8,315 nucleotides of DNA from M3007 sp046299435 (GTDB lineage: Bacteria > Bacteroidota > Bacteroidia > Chitinophagales > Saprospiraceae), in assembly GCA_046299435.1 (NCBI GenBank), contig JBKBIC010000209.1, positions 1 through 8,315 of the forward strand, read 5' to 3'. Positions 7,426-8,315 of this stretch are shown in pieces; within the stretch, counting starts at the first letter, position 1, and each line of letters begins with the position of its first letter. The position numbers were made by a program, and so were the translations under genes. The notes beneath the pieces are model-generated. The model ran no database searches and had not been told where the DNA came from. It was given only the letters and a program-made list of their open reading frames with translations.

Positions 7426-8315
7426 ATGACAATCGGAATAATCGGCCTCGGAAAAATGGGCTACAACATCGCCCTCAACCTTCGCAATCACGGCCACAAA
7501 GTGGTGGCTTACGACCAATCGTTCGATTTGGTGGTCAAGATGTTCGGCGAGGATGGCATCGAATCGGTGCCTTCCATTGACGAATTCGGCAAAAAACTGC
7601 ACCCGCGCCGCGTCGTCTGGCTCATGGTGCCGGCCGGCAAACCCGTGGACGACGTGCTCGCCGAACTTGCCCCGCAGCTCCAACCCGGCGACATCGTGAT
7701 TGATGGCGGCAACTCCAATTTCAAAGACTCCGTCCGCCGCGCAGCCGAGCTGAAAACGCGGGGCATTGATTTCCTCGATTGCGGCACATCCGGCGGCACA
7801 TCCGGCGCACTGAACGGAGCCTGCACGATGATTGGCGGCGAGGCGGCGGCATACCAATTTTGCAAACCGATTTTCGACGACATCTCGCTGCCCGGCGGGT
7901 CACTCCACGTCGGGCCGAGCGGCGCAGGGCACTTCGTCAAAATGGTACACAACGGTATCGAATACGGTATGATGCAAGCCATCGCCGAGGGTTTCGAGGT
8001 ACTCGAAAAATCGAGCTATGATTTTGATTTCCAACGGATTGCGATGCTCTGGCAGCAAGGTTCCGTCGTGCGCTCATGGCTCATGGAATTGACCGCTTCG
8101 GCCTTTTCGAAGGATGCCAAACTCGACAGCATCCGGGGCACGATGCACTCCTCCGGCGAGGGCAAATGGACGCTCGAAACCGCGCTCGACCTCGGCGTGC
8201 TGCAGCTCGGCGAGGGCGGTGAGGGCGGCGACGGTGGTGAGGCGGGCGGTGGCCAGGCCGCCGCGGCGTTCGCGCCCGGACCGGTCGAGCTCGGCGACGC
8301 CGATCGCCTCGCGGC
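7426..8315 (+). CDS. gnd: 6-phosphogluconate dehydrogenase, NAD-type (GndA/YqeC class), 3' end replaced or truncated
   Basis: The family oxidatively decarboxylates 6-phosphogluconate to ribulose 5-phosphate in the cytoplasm (pentose phosphate pathway). Residues 1-12 (MTIGIIGLGKMG) are the Rossmann GxGxxG; D30 in 'VVAYDQS' at the end of the second strand fits NAD rather than NADP preference. Further motifs are MVPAG (67-71), IDGGNSNFKDS (92-102), substrate loop TSGGTSG (121-127) and the catalytic 'HFVKMVHNGIEYG' (169-181), with K172, H175, N176 and E179 aligned to the known catalytic Lys/His/Asn/Glu. 'GEGKWT' (244-249) is the usual C-terminal motif. The family is about 300 residues long. Sequence is credible only to about residue 258 (position 8199). 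Beyond it the frame reads 'LQLGEGGEGGDGGEAGGG', not the expected helix after 'ALDLGV', and no stop is reached. Only 3 bases separate it from the cytochrome gene, suggesting one transcript. Confidence 0.9.
   Translation, partial: MTIGIIGLGKMGYNIALNLRNHGHKVVAYDQSFDLVVKMFGEDGIESVPSIDEFGKKLHPRRVVWLMVPAGKPVDDVLAELAPQLQPGDIVIDGGNSNFKDSVRRAAELKTRGIDFLDCGTSGGTSGALNGACTMIGGEAAAYQFCKPIFDDISLPGGSLHVGPSGAGHFVKMVHNGIEYGMMQAIAEGFEVLEKSSYDFDFQRIAMLWQQGSVVRSWLMELTASAFSKDAKLDSIRGTMHSSGEGKWTLETALDLGVLQLGEGGEGGDGGEAGGGQAAAAFAPGPVELGDADRLA
8200..8315 (-). other. Probable foreign high-GC segment at the window edge (chimeric join)
   Basis: These ~115 bases are about 81% G+C (22 A/T in 8201-8315), clearly above the preceding gene. 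In the 6-phosphogluconate dehydrogenase frame they encode Gly/Ala-rich low complexity. On the minus strand, the frame whose first codon is 8313-8311 is open throughout. It reads a balanced peptide beginning 'REAIGVAELDRSGRERR' and continuing 'LATARLTTVAALTALAELQ', and all but one of about 38 codons end in G or C. That pattern is typical of coding DNA from high-GC bacteria such as actinobacteria. I do not recognise the protein. The boundary is approximate (about 8195-8210); a short CTCGGCG occurs on both sides (8191-8197 and 8206-8212), which could have mediated a false overlap. Confidence 0.6.

Overview
The window looks like a chromosomal segment of a Bacteroidota organism, plausibly of the Saprospiria/Chitinophagia type. 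The evidence is a giant secreted protein with a type IX secretion (T9SS) C-terminal sorting domain and SprB-like repeats, a DUF3667-type zinc-ribbon membrane protein, starts without Shine-Dalgarno sequences, and a TAnnTTTG-type promoter element. The genus cannot be named from this sequence. No tRNA, rRNA, CRISPR array or insertion sequence was seen.

Layout. Positions 1-96 are a short non-coding edge carrying an 11-base C homopolymer. Positions 97-4071 (minus) encode a 1324-residue secreted multidomain protein: signal peptide, long Gly/Thr/Asn-rich beta-solenoid-like region, three calcium/MopE-type metal-binding repeats, five SprB/PKD-like modules, and a T9SS sorting domain. Positions 4240-5013 (minus) encode a small multi-spanning membrane protein with an N-terminal four-cysteine zinc ribbon. 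A 142-base divergent gap follows. The plus strand then carries a tightly packed run of three genes: a secreted parallel beta-helix protein (5156-6385), a diheme c-type cytochrome-like protein (6382-7422, ATGA overlap), and an NAD-type 6-phosphogluconate dehydrogenase (from 7426, 3 bases after the previous stop).

The most interesting biology is the beta-helix/diheme cytochrome pair. I recognise it as the conserved two-gene partnership described by the TIGR03805 and TIGR03806 families, whose function is unknown as far as I know. Both proteins are predicted to be exported, so a carbohydrate-lyase-like fold is coupled to a redox protein outside the cytoplasm. Here the pair appears to be co-transcribed with a cytoplasmic sugar-acid dehydrogenase.

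The right edge is suspicious. From about 8200 to 8315 the GC content jumps to about 81%. The 6-phosphogluconate dehydrogenase frame turns into a Gly/Ala-rich low-complexity string where a conserved helical segment is expected, and the minus strand shows a better coding pattern with nearly all codons ending in G or C. This looks like a chimeric join or assembly artefact with DNA from a high-GC organism, so the last ~115 bases should not be trusted as part of the same genome.
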